Of a DNA stretch of 64,000 bases, positions 51,761 to 63,840 are shown piece by piece (position 1 is the first letter of the stretch; each line of letters starts with the position of its first letter). The notes beneath the pieces were generated by a model, which saw only the letters and a program-made list of their open reading frames with translations, was not told where the DNA came from and did not search any database. Source of the DNA: Atopsyche davidsoni (lineage: Eukaryota; Arthropoda; Insecta; Trichoptera; Hydrobiosidae). The DNA is taken from positions 2,520,501 to 2,584,500 of the forward strand of contig JAILWY010000002.1 of NCBI GenBank assembly GCA_022113835.1. The letters are read 5' to 3'. The position numbers were made by a program, and so were the translations under genes.

Positions 51761-53490
51761 CAGTCACACAAATTTATATATATATATATAAATACAAAAA
51801 AATTCAATTTAAAATCTTTATAGGATAGTTTGTACATCGATTCGAATCCTGATGGGTAAATAAATATTTAATCAAATTCAAAAGATTTATAACGCAGTCA
51901 AAGTGATGAAATGTGTAATCGCTGAAATCGTTAAGATAGTTTTGTTTAAATTTACACAGCGAATTTTATTTGTAAATTTTGAATCAGCACGATGCTCGAA
52001 ACATTAATTCACGAGTTTCGAATGTTGATTGAGAATCATGGCCCTAATGTGGGGGACGCGTTCGAGTCAGTACTGAAAGCATGCTATTTTTGACTTTGCA
52101 AAATAGTGCTTTGCGCGACAGGAGAGAGCTCCGCTGTCAGCTTAGCGGTGCGGAGGAAAATAAGGGCCCCCGCCCCCCCGACCTGAAATTCCTATTTCAG
52201 AATTATTGAGTGCGCAAGTTGGGCGCCCCCGGGTCCCGAGGTCGGCTCCCGGGGCTGCGGTTCGGGACCCCTGATTGCGTATCGATTTTGAATTTTAAAG
52301 TTGCGATCGCTACGTCTTGAAATGGTCCTCAGACGCGATACGCTTTTGCCTAGAAAATCTTCTATGAAATATACATTTTCTAAGTATTTTTTTTTAACAA
52401 GAACATTGATTCAGAGTAAATTCCCCAGTAAACCTTTCATCTTTTATAGTATATAATTTTTTTTAAATATTCACTTAAATGTGTACTGTAAAAACTGAGT
52501 CTGTACTTTGTAGCGATTTATTGTCTTTTTGTGCATAATCTGTGTCACTGCTTAGTGACTTTGGTTATAAATAAGAGTTATAGATTGTGGTATCGCTAGC
52601 GGGTAAACCTTTGAAGTATGTGATAAATAAAAAAAATAATTTAAATGTATTTGCATAAAAACCTTTAAAGCTCTTTCAACTAATATAATAAAGCAATAAT
52701 ATAACTTTTTTTTAAATATGTATTGATTTTTTTTACTAATATATTTGGTTTCTGTATTGGCATCGTTTCAACATTAGCATGATTTATTTTGAAAGGCTGA
52801 AGCCTGGCTGAGCAATTACTTAGCACCGCCCTGGAATTGTGAGTGACTGGCTAGATTAAAAATAAAAAAAAAAACGACAATAGAGTAAACGAAAATTTAA
52901 CCCCCTCCAACCTACTAATGCTAATTGATATCAAGTCCCCGATAACATATGTCCATTAAGTTTATGAAAGAAGGTTAGGAAACATCATTACCTACTAAAA
53001 CGATAGCAATTAAAACTAATGTTGAATAAATTTAAAAAAAAACGTTAAACATCGCTTTCGTATATACTTTATTCGATTTTTTCTCTTTAGGTGGTATATT
53101 ATATTTCCCGTCTCCACGAAATGAGCAAAGTGTGCGTATAAGTGTCAATTTTTATATTGATGAATCATCAAAAATAAATAAAAAAACAACATTGAACAAC
53201 TTGGTAAAAAATAAGGTTGTGTATTTGATGTCTCTATTTGTATCTCAGTTGGTTATTCTCGAGTTAACTTAGTCATAGGTGTGATATGGGAGTTCCCCTG
53301 TCAGTACTCTGTAAAAAACGAAAAAGATTAAAAAATCTTTATTCATTCGGTTCAATGTATTTATTTAATAATCTTGGATTGTTTGCAAGTATCTTTGGAA
53401 TATCATACGTGTATATATCGGCTGATTGCTGAAATGCGTTGCTAGTGAAAGCCACGCTCCGGCCCTGCGTTCGTTATTATTGACTTTGAA
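51761..53490. other. AT-rich non-coding DNA with GC-rich island at about 52125-52285
   Basis: (TA)n occurs at 51776-51790. A SINE B-box-like CGATTCGAATCCTG lies at 51839. No exon is recognised. Confidence 0.4.
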
Positions 53491-53491
53491 G

Positions 53492-54195
53492 CATTGATTC
53501 ATAGCGTGGTCTATATTGACCCTCAGGGTCGATTCCAACTTGCATGGGGTCTACGTCAGAAATTACCAAAAATAAGTTAATATTAAATGTCATATGTTCC
53601 TTACACAGATTGCACCTATGTACGTATACACTAATACCCCGTTTTTCGCGACCCCGTTATGCGCGGTTTCACTATAATTAAAATGCATTAAAATGCCTTC
53701 TAATTTAAGAATGTGTATGAACATAAATGTAGTCATTGACTTCTTTTAACAATTAAAAACAGCGTTGGGTGTTATGAACGTATTTTACAAGAACGTAAAA
53801 GAAACGCTAACCAAAAGACAATATATGTATTTTTCAGTAAATATAACACGTAATACTGCATAAAGTGTTCTTAGAATTAAAGTGATTGATTCAAATGATT
53901 CGTATTGTTTTATATTAATTTTTGACTATGTATGTATGTTTAATCGTAAACCTCGATATACGCGAATTTCACATGACGCAATTTTTTCCGGAACATATCC
54001 CTCGTATAGTACTTTCTTAATATGAACTAAATAATTACTTATTAATTTAGTACATTCAATAAAATTGTGTATGTAACTATTCGCATTGTGGAAACTGAGA
54101 AACTCTGTGTCAGCTGTTTAAAATCCGTTTGATGTTGATGAATTTGTAAAAAAAAAAAACAATATTATACGGGACGAAAAAGTTAAGCTTTAAAG
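53492..54195. mobile_element. Second copy of the hAT MITE, interrupted by a nested element
   Basis: The left part (53492-53625) aligns with 38554-38750, sharing GTGGT, GGGTCGATT and CACAGATTG.ACCTATGTAC. The right part after the nested MITE matches the 39,030-39,130 end, sharing GTTGATGAATTTGTAAAA and CGGGAC.AAA. The pogo-like MITE sits between them at about 53629-54008. The terminal repeats are worn and no target duplication is evident. Confidence 0.7.
53629..54008. mobile_element. Pogo/Tigger-like MITE, copy 2 (nested)
   Basis: It aligns over nearly its whole length with 17051-17440, including GTTGGGTGTTATGAACG, TTTTACAAGAACGTAAAAG and TATGTATGTTTAATCGTAAA. It carries scattered substitutions and a deletion in the left subterminal part. 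The left tip CACTAATACCCCG is preceded by TA. The right tip is worn or truncated after CCCTCGTATA. Confidence 0.85.
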
Positions 54196-57100
54196 CAAGC
54201 TTGGATTTTAGTAACGCGTCGTGGTAATTTATTTTGGAATAAACCATAAAATGGGACAACCCTCCTCAATGTTAATAAGATTGACCAATGCTTTGCAATT
54301 CATATCAATTTATATAATTATGTAGTCTGTGCATTTAATACATTTTATTTTGTTGTTTTTAATTCACATGGGGAATTTGACCTTCCCACAAACCTTTCGA
54401 TTTGTTGATACTACGTAACTTTTTTGTACAAATTACATACATTACTTACATATAAAATATTTTTGACAGTAATTACCTAGTGGAATTTCATTATAATGTA
54501 TTTAAGGCAGAAAGCTGGCTACTTTGTTACCATGTGTGATTATAATTTATGTGTGAAGAGTCATTCAACTCGCGATAAACAGTTATATTATTTATTTATT
54601 ACAGTTTTGATTTGATTGAAACATCGATTTGACGACAAAATAATGTAGCAAACAATTAAGCAAATAATTTTATAAATCTCAGAATTAATTATGTTTTTTT
54701 GCGTCATAGTACAATTTTATTGAAATTATTTTAAATTTTGTCGTCATATGAATATATTTATATTTATTGAACGACTCGAAATAATAATTTTATTTATATT
54801 ATACATGGAATCAATGAGGATAATGGCTGAAAAAAACTTTGATGTATTCAGTTTTCTGCAGTTGATATATTAAAATAAAAAAATATATATTATACACTTA
54901 AGATAAAGTTTTGTCTCGTGAAAGGTTTTTTTGTCTGGTCTTAATATTTTTTTTATGTAATTTAATTCTTACAGTCAATTAGAGAGCGCTACTTCTTAAA
55001 TTATAATTATCTTCTGTGAATCAGCGCATCTCATTAGGCATTGACTTAATCGCCAATTCTGTTTTTTAAAGCGCGACGAGGGGTGGGCGATTCAAAACTA
55101 AGGGATGCTTAGTGTTGGGACCAGTCCTGTATTTTTAATTATGGATTCATTTTGAATTTTTAATAAAAAAAATAACGATAACGCGTTGACTTAATTACCA
55201 ACTAAGCGGTTAGTAATCATCAAAAATGACTTGCGAATATCTTATTCCGAGTTCGTTAGTCAGAGGTCAGTGTTGCTACGCGGGCTCTTTGAATAATCCG
55301 CAAGGGCGTTTTTATTCAGTTCCTGAAACGGAATATGTGCGTTAACCTTGAACCGAGGAACCCTTATCTGATTAAAATGTACGGTAACAACGAACGATAC
55401 ATCAACAGCGGGGGTACACATTACAAGTTCGGGTATTTAAATAGACCGCTGAGTCATCGGGAGGCCCTGGCTATTCTAGATGAAGAATATATATATGCAT
55501 TAAAGTTTTTCTGAAAATCAATATGCCGTGGAAGGTTTGATACCAGTAGTTAACATATCAATGGATATAAAAGAAATGTGAAAAAAAGTTTTCAAAAATT
55601 CAAATACAAATTCGCGTCAAAAATTGTTGTTTATCACTGAAAAGCGTTTTGAATGTGATAAAAGCGTTAGCATAGTCTTACAGCTCTTTTTAAAATTCTA
55701 AACACGTTCACAAATCTTTCGTAAATCTATTAAAAAAAAATCGACTAGAATGTCGAACGTGACGTTGGTTACCGAATTTCTATGTTTGCGAATCGCCGGG
55801 AATTTCATCCGAGGGCCACATGGTTGGCAACGGCTGCGTTTGTCTTTACTCCACCAAGGAACACGATCTTTTATAAGCAGATGTGTAAGTTGAATAAAAA
55901 AAAAATAAACACGATAATTTTAAAATTGGTATAATGGTGTATTATATGCATAATATGTATCCATTGTACAGTGTAAAATAATAATAAAATGAAGTGATTT
56001 GCTCTGTTATAGGAAGTGCACCCAGAAAGGTGTATTAGATTAAAGTTTCGTTATTCCTCCCCCATCCACCCCTGCCGCGTCCCATCCCCGGCATCCGGCG
56101 CGGGGTGTAATCGGTCATAATGGGCGTCGGTTGATTAAAATTTTACCGTGATTAATGGTCTGCCGCGGAGTTTTCGCGAATTCTGGAACACACACTAAAC
56201 AAGTGCGAGGCTTCCCGTGGTACTGACTCGGACAACATAATGGATGATTTTTTTTCAGCAAGTGAATCGCACAAGGGCGGCGCTTTTCAACCCCCGGGCT
56301 TCGGGGTCACGGGCGACTTTCAACATACGATTCAGATCGGTTCTGCGAAGAAATACACGACCTGTCATTTACATAAGATAGCATAAAGGTGGCGTTTTAT
56401 GAATTCTCAGAATGATGTCAAGGATAGCTTTGTGCAGGGAACTTTCCGATATCCCACGAACGAAATCGATAACTTAAAAGTCAACCCACCCCTGTTATTT
56501 GCAGCGACGATCCGTTATGGCAAAAGGAATATGGCTGTGCATTATACGAGTCTTTACTTAATGTTTCAAGCAAGTTTTTGTGCTTTAAAATTCAAATAAG
56601 CAATCTAATATTTTTTTATATGCAAAAAATGTTTTAGTATTTAAAACATTATTTGAGTGTCACAATCGGCAACATAACGGTTATAACCAAATAGCGTCTC
56701 TTTTTCAAAATGAATTTTGAATTGTTATATCTTTGAATGAAACAGTTTTATGATTTTGATTTTTTTTCTTTAATAACGATGATCAGTATTAAAATTCTAG
56801 TATATATCAGTGGCATTCGGTTCATAATAACAATAAAAACGTTTCTTGCCCTTACCGATTTTGTATATCAGGGCATGACAGCGTGCCGCATGTACCTCAA
56901 AAATATTGTATTATTTTATACAAAAAAGTATAAATATATATTTGTATTGCGTTGCGTATTTAAGGTTAATACGGGAAAAAAGATATCGGCTTCTGCTGTT
57001 GTCGATGCTAGCTAATGTATTCTGATTCAGGGACCGGCGGGGAGAGCCTCGGGGAAGCTATCGCGGCCGCCAAAGCAGGGGGAAGGTCTGCACCGCTACT

Positions 57101-59009
57101 CACGGAGGTGAAAGATAAATATCGAAGCCTGGCCTTGATGCCTTTATTGAATGTTGCCACTTTGAAGCTCCCGGGTGTATTTTATTCAGGAAGTATATAT
57201 TATGGAATATGGTAAAGGATGATTGAATGGGAACTTTGAGGGATGTTTTCACCTTCAGTGTATCTAAATATTCTGAAGTACTTAATATCGTGTTATTAAT
57301 TTTTTTTCTATATTCGGTGTTGTGTGCAATACAGTGTTACATCTAAACAGGTGTAGCAATTTTGTATGGTTACTGAAAATAGTGTTCCTGCAATATAATG
57401 TCACTGCATTGTAATGTCACCATTATAAGGTCGCGGTTACAAAGGGTGACTTTTATAAGCGTCCCTGTACTTTTCGCAAAACAACCAATATGGCAAAGAG
57501 CTAGAGCGGTTATAAAATATTTTTTTTTTTGCCGTTTTTGATTAAATATTTATCATGTGAAATGAGGACATCTTAAAATATTCATGTGCTTTGAAATTTG
57601 AAAAAGAGACATAGTACGGGTATTTTTATGTATATGTATATAAAGTCTCTTTACAAATATAAAAATATCGTAAAATACCCCACAAGCTTAGAGAATCTGT
57701 CGTATATATTATTTCATCCGTACTTAAGCATATGTGTTTATATTTGCTGGCTGAACGTTGGCTGAGCCTGAGCGTTGTGTATTGTGCCATGACTGTGTGC
57801 CCTGGTCGTTCGCCCAATATCCAGTGGGTGACATTGTTGTCACAAACAATACAATTCATAGACATTGTGTGAAAATTATGCACTTAGGCATTTCCCATAT
57901 AGTATAAATATTAAGGGTTTTGCTCCCTAACCTTGCTTGGTGTCCATCCCCCGTCTGACACAAAAAAAGGACCATTTTACCTGGCGAAATCGTGTCATTT
58001 AATTAATTTAATGTCACTTTATTTTTCTATGTCGAAAGTTGATTTTTTTTAATAGAGTATTGAAAAAACTATATTTTATATTTATCTATTTTTTATTATT
58101 TAATTAACGTCCATTTTCAGGGTAAAATAAAATCTTGAAGATGTTGAGAAATTGGATAAAATGATGAGTTTTCAAAACCAATGTTTGTTAATGAATGTTA
58201 TTTTTTTTTTAATTTTTAAAATTATAAATCGCACAGGGTTTATATTTAATCTTTTAGGACTCTTAGAACAGGGACATGACGAATCTCCAAATTCCTACAC
58301 TTCAATCGGAAAATCACATATTTATCATATTATAAGTAAATTTACACGAAGTGAAAAAATATTCTGTTCGGAAGAAGGGATGTATCAATAACTTTTTGCA
58401 TTTAAATTTTTTTAATTGGTGCAGTCGATTTTTCGCAAAACGGACCAAAAAACTCGAGTATGGGATGTAGGCCCAAATCAGTCGCCGTCCGATACACATC
58501 GCACATTTTTTGAAATATTAAAATATGTTAAACGTGACGTATATAATATAATGGACTTAGTAACTTAGTTGTGTCTGTTTTTCTTCGAATTTGTTTTTAT
58601 CGTATAGATTATGGTAAACAAAGTTTTAAGGTCCTTTTTTATAACTTAATTTCCTCGACCATAAAAGTGAATAAACAATCTCTCCGGAGCGTAACGCACC
58701 CCCGCCCCTCCCCGGCCGGGACTGATTTGCATTTTTACGACGGACCTTGAAGCGGAGTCCCGCTCGGCTCGCGCCGCCCCTTCCCACCCCATCCCCTCCC
58801 AATGGCGGAACGTGAGAATACGTTTGCGGTATGCGAAAGTATTAAGACTTAATTTACAACTTCCGATGTGACAGTCGCCGCTGCGCTCGCGAAAATTTGC
58901 TTTACGCCCTATTTATTCCAACGCGAGGCTACAGTATCGAAATAATACATTTTTTTTTTATAAATTCTTCAAATGCACTTTTGCTCTCTATTTATCAATA
59001 ACTGTTTTT
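54196..59009. other. AT-rich non-coding DNA with GC-rich islands
   Basis: Islands lie at about 56040-56345, 57015-57130 and 58680-58910. The last has ATTTGCAT at 58725 and ATGGCGGA at 58802. An inverted AATGGAATTCCACC-type repeat fragment lies at 54451-54500. Short open frames such as 57015-57215 (SLGEAIAAAKAGGRSAPL) have no recognised family and no convincing splice context. Confidence 0.4.
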
Positions 59010-59310
59010 ATTTTTTTAGAATCGGAACCCCACTGTGCGAAATGGTTAAAAATTAATATGTTTATAGCAACAAAAAAATATGAAAAATAAAAAGCTCTGT
59101 CGATCCCACTGTGTTGCTTGTTTAACATATAAAAAAAAATTATTGATTGTATTTTATTTATGAACAGTATTAGTTTTTCTCAGACCACTATGCGGTTTGA
59201 TAAAGCAACGAAGTACAGATACTCAATAAACGTGTTTGTTCCACTGTGCAATTTTTAATGTAATAGTACCAAGAGTGAGTATTTATTCCCACACTGTGTG
59301 ATTTTTCGTA
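59010..59310. repeat. Second, looser array with CCACTGTGCG-type motifs
   Basis: CCACTGTGCG at 59032, CCACTGTGTT at 59108, CCACTATGCG at 59191, CCACTGTGCA at 59251 and ACACTGTGTG at 59291, each followed by A/T-rich DNA. A reverse-strand copy CGCACAGTGG lies at 59599. The same motif defines the array at 50,565. Confidence 0.6.
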
Positions 59311-61020
59311 TCCAATACTATAATTAGTTTATGTGTAAAAGAATAGTATCATTTAAAAAAAAAAGTGTAATACTGTTGAATGTACATTGATAGCTGTGAA
59401 GTACATCTTTTAATGTTAAAAAATAATCAATTATTGAAGCAAATGTTTTGTTAAAAAAATTTGGTTATCTGTATGTATTAATTATTTTAACTGAAGTGTC
59501 GTGAACCACCGTTTTGAAACCCCTGCAGCAGAGTAATAAAACAGTTTCTCAGGAGCCGAATAATAATCAGGACTCGTAACATAATAATCCCACGGAAACG
59601 CACAGTGGGAACCGACGCGGTGCTTAACGGACGCAAGTTTACAATGAATTCCGGCTTAGTTATCCGTAATGTCGCTGGGTAGTCGTGACCTGGCAACACT
59701 CGCGCGACTCGCGAGGAACTTACGACCCCCCGACCACCCCGCCGCGCCCCGCTTGCCACTCATTAAACTGTTTATTCAACAATCAACTTCAGCTCTATTT
59801 CCACCCGAGGCAATATCAAGCGATTGCAACCTGCATCGATCAGGTCAGGGGCGGGCTCAAGGAAATATCAAAGCATTTCAATATAGAGCCGTTAAGTTGC
59901 AAACCCCGCTCCGATTTAAAAAAAAAATGTTTTTGAGATAATCTCGACAAACTTTTGTGTTAAACCATCGGCAAGCTAGCAAGAAACCCAGATCCCTCAG
60001 TTTAGTCCGCAACAGTGATATAAATATATATTTTTAATTGATACCGTAGTATTTAAAGCATTAAAATATCTATGACACAATTATATATATTACGTACTTA
60101 TTTTAATATTACTTTGAACTAAGTTTAGTGTGTTGAAAAGTGTTAAAAGAGCACTGTCAAATAATGCGATTCTAATCTCCAGTTATATAATAATAATAGA
60201 TAGTGGCAATGACTCGCATGGCTCGTCACGTAAATAATCTACAAAAAGGACACGACGACAGAACATGGTTTCTTTATTTTGTATTACTTGTAGAGGAAGG
60301 GCAGGAAGATAATAGTAAGTCAGTTTCAATAAAAACTGGACCACAAGGGGGTAACGCTGAAAGAATCCCGAGCCCCGAGTGAATCGTGCCCGGCATATCC
60401 GCCCTTTCAGGGTTCTTCCGCCGGGCCTGGAACCGTTCCGGATATAGATTTGTTTGTGATCCTGTGCCCACTTCCGCCGGGGCCCCGAAGTGCCGAGCGA
60501 TATGTGAATCGTGTATTAATCAATCCAGTAATAGCCATCGCGCGCCGTTTAATTTGTCAACTTTGGTTTTACGGTTCGGATTGACCTCTCTCCGGGAATA
60601 AGACGTATGCTTTGATTGAGACTTGCTGGTATTTCTGATATTTTATGGGACATTTTCATTGCTTTGTTAGATTTCTGTGTACTTGAGTCGAACATAGGAA
60701 CTTTGGTATTTGTTTTGGTGTGTTCAAATAACATAAAACTCAATGTTCTTTCAGATTGCTTATATTTTGTGTTTTAACGAAAAAACCATTACATAGCTAT
60801 CATCCATAAAGTCTATAATAAGAACATTACTATAATTATACAAAAAGTCTAAATACAATACAACTTTATATGTGCATGAGTTAATTAATTGTGACTCTTC
60901 GTTTAATCTTTTTTATAAAAATATTCTTAATGTTTTTTTCTTTCTGTGATCCTATTTATCATCTCCCGAAATGTAAAACGTTTGTTTCTTAAAATATTAA
61001 TTTTTTTTTTTCTTTCTTTG
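59311..61020. other. AT-rich non-coding DNA with GC-rich islands
   Basis: Islands lie at about 59590-59760 and 60350-60600. The second holds TTAATCAATCC homeodomain/PBC-like sites. No exon is recognised. Confidence 0.4.
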
Positions 61021-61073
61021 CAGGTGAGTGACTTTTTTAAAACAACTGATATCAGTCTATCAATGCGGTAAGT
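61001..61073 (+). other. Putative recursive splice (ratchet) site and 44-nt mini-exon
   Basis: A T/C tract ending TTTCTTTCTTTGCAG is followed at once by GTGAGT. A complete 3' splice site thus abuts a complete 5' splice site (junction 61023/61024), the known form of insect ratchet points in long introns. A second strong donor (GTAAGT) lies at 61068, defining a possible 44-nt exon 61024-61067 that is not a multiple of three. The host gene is unknown. Candidates are the last PNPT1 intron or a plus-strand gene beginning downstream of PNPT1. Confidence 0.5.
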
Positions 61074-61718
61074 GAATTTTATAAAAATTTTACCCAGGAA
61101 TTGGAACCCAGCATCAGTTCAATTGTCCCATAATTTTTATTTAATTAAAATTTATATTCAGACGCCATAAAATACCAGTACAACAAATTGAAATAAAGTG
61201 CTGCTCTTTATAATGAAGATTCAGTACAATAATAATATAATTTCAATGCTCTTATATTTATTACAATTAATTTGTTGCGTTTGTTAGTTAATCTGCAAAG
61301 AATGTCTTCGCTTGTTGGGTCAGTGGTTAAATTCGCTTACTTGAGTCGGTAAAAGTAATTGAAGATTTTTCTTGCCGTTGCAGATGTCAATCGATTTCTT
61401 AAATGCTGTATATTATGTTTTTATTTTTATTAAATATTTTGGGTCTGCTCTATTTTATGTTTCACTCCCAGCGTTTGGGTCCATTCTCGCACATCGAGAT
61501 AAGTGCCACTTATGACCTTGTTTAAGCGAATAGAGCACCTGAAAATAAACCGTTTTGAAGCAGACTCGTTTAAATTCAGCAAGTCTGAATTCTCGTAACC
61601 TCCTTTATGCTTATCTTTTAAGTGCTTTACGTGCTTAAAATTGAATTCAAATCACGACATCATTACTGAAATGAGAGTTTAAATGTCAACCCTGTGAAAT
61701 TCACAGTAAATACGAGGG

Positions 61719-61745
61719 TCATTTGATAAGTCTAATAAATTGCCA
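61719..61745. mobile_element. Solo mariner-like terminal sequence
   Basis: ACGAGGGTCATTTGATAAGTC resembles the terminal repeats of many mariner elements. No partner end or transposase is seen nearby. Confidence 0.3.
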
Positions 61746-62561
61746 AGTTAAATATCGTTTTGTGTAACGTAAAATAAACAACTAGAAGTGGATAGTTCTG
61801 AAAGATTGTGTAATAGAGAATTAAAAAAAATATAAAGGGTTTGCATGCAATGCAAATGATTTCATAAATTACTGCTTTTTGTTAATTTGGAGCGGAAAAG
61901 AGGTTTTTGTAATCTCCTCGCAGTCTTGGGTTCGAATACGGACTGACTATCTTTTGCTTGCAGTTATACAGAGTAGGACGGCCAATATACTCTCAGTTTG
62001 GATTTTCGTATTTTGGATGTCTCCTGCTCGTATGGAATGTTGAATCCGCCGATCCTCGTTTTACTGGTTAAGTAGAGGCACTATTTCTGGAATCAAACAT
62101 TGAACCACCAGTTACGTGTAATTAGTATGTCGCTACTGCTTAAGATTTAAACATTCTTGTTAGCCAGCTGTGATGTCACAAGTAAAGGAAACATTGCCGT
62201 TTTATGTGTTTGTCACACTTGACGAGCGACCCTCTCTCTCGAGTGCTGAGAACAATCGAGAAAGTCCTCTATTTTGAACGATGCGAAAACCAATAACGAT
62301 TAATATGACAAGTTGACGGAATCAAATTGAAAAAAAAACAAGAAATGAGACGGAAATGAGGCATCGAGACGGGTCTAGATAATGTTGGTCTTGTTATTAT
62401 TGGACTCAAAAATATCGCCGAAAAATTGAATGGCTTTGAATTTTCAAGTGCGATTTCGTTGATTAAAAAAAATAATTATTACGTTTTTTTACGGTGGTTT
62501 TGTTTTAATTAGTTTCTTGAAAAAGTCCGAGCGCAGGCATCTTTTAATATAAAAATGTTGA

Positions 62562-62640
62562 ACCCACATTTCCTCGGCTATCGTGGCCTGTACTTTACCA
62601 ATTGAGCCTCGGTGCTTGTGTGGAATCGATATGCCTAAGT
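62562..62640 (-). repeat. tRNA-derived SINE head
   Basis: On the minus strand GAGGCTCAATTGGTAAAG is an A-box/D-arm-like stretch followed by AATGTGGGTTCAA, a B-box start. It resembles the head at 41,225-41,302. The 3' part is lost. Confidence 0.5.
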
Positions 62641-63164
62641 TGCTTAAATAAATATTTGATTACTCACGAGTACTTTTTGCGTATACGTTATTAAACGCAG
62701 TTTCAGTCTTGTAAGGGTATATGGTTATTTTAAGTCCATTATACGAAGCGAAAGCGTCAACCATTGATATGCAAACCTTATAAGCTTCAAGGACTGTGCA
62801 TTGCTGATACTCGGCTTTATTATGCGGTTTTAAGTTTCAGTTAATTGTTTCCAGATTACTATATATTAAATGTTTATTATATATAAATTTGGGGCTGGGA
62901 TTTAATCGGATAATATGCAGACATGGCTGCGTTTAATCGCCTGATGGTAGTGCTGGTTATTAATAGAGAATGTGTTGTACTTTCGCTCGGCATTGAAATT
63001 CTGATTAACGAAAACAATAGCTTACAAGCTCCCGACGTCACTCATGTATCCTAACGCGTTGTTAATTAAAATTGCTTGTATTGTTTTCATTTATCAATAA
63101 TAAAACAATATGATTATTTTTAAATATTAAGGCTAGCTACACACGTTGCTACCCAATTGACAAA

Positions 63165-63280
63165 CGAACAGTAACTGACCAATAGCGTTTTATTTTGCAT
63201 TGTTAGATACTTAGATAATACATTAAAAAAACACTAAAAATAAGAGTACGCTATTGGCTAATTACCATTCAGTTAAATGC
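63165..63280. repeat. Small foldback element, family copy B
   Basis: GTAACTGACCAATAGCGTTTT at the left pairs with the inverted TACGCTATTGGCTAATTACC at the right. The core AGCCAATAGCGT is shared with the foldback at 45,904. Confidence 0.45.
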
Positions 63281-63734
63281 TGATTAAATTAACTCAGTTT
63301 TTTTTTACACTTTCTTTTTTTTTATTCAAGAGTTTAAACCCGAAAGTTTGAATCAGCATAACGGTAGATAATGTGGCGTTTGGATAAATTTGTATCGTTT
63401 AATCAACCGATTGTTATCTTGAATAGTTCCTATCAGGTCGATTAAATGGTAATTCCCATCATGGTTTTTTTTATTTCCAAATCTTAACTTAATACTATCT
63501 GCGTATTTGTGAACGCATTAACATAAACTACGCTTATTAAGTTATTTGGATCATAGTAATAGAAATGGATAATTTACGATTAATTAAACAAAGCTTTACG
63601 CAATTTATGCGACGAGTTGACCATATAAAAAAAATCACTGTGTTCGGCGTAGAAGTGTGGATTTCCAGAGATTTTTATTTTTCAGCTATGGTTAGAGCGT
63701 GACTTTCATGAATGGGGATGAATTTTATAGCTTA

Positions 63735-63840
63735 TCGATCGCGCCATAAACTATGGCGATAACTTTATATTGTAATACGAAGCGTTCGCCGTGAATCAGT
63801 TTACGCGATGGCGTCATGTCCGTCGCCATTTCCGGAAGCA
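63735..63840. promoter_or_regulatory. Cluster of GCCAT (PHO/YY1-type) cores
   Basis: CGCCATAAACTATGGCG forms an inverted pair at 63742-63758. GATGGCG at 63807 and CGCCATTTCCGGAAGC at 63823 bring the count to four GCCAT cores in about 90 bp. The last resembles GGCCATTTCCGAAGC at 10756. The regulatory role is inferred. Confidence 0.35.

Noticed and set aside
59461..59480. TTTGGTTATCTGTATG, reminiscent of miR-9
   Set aside because: The middle of the mature sequence does not match and no hairpin partner was found.
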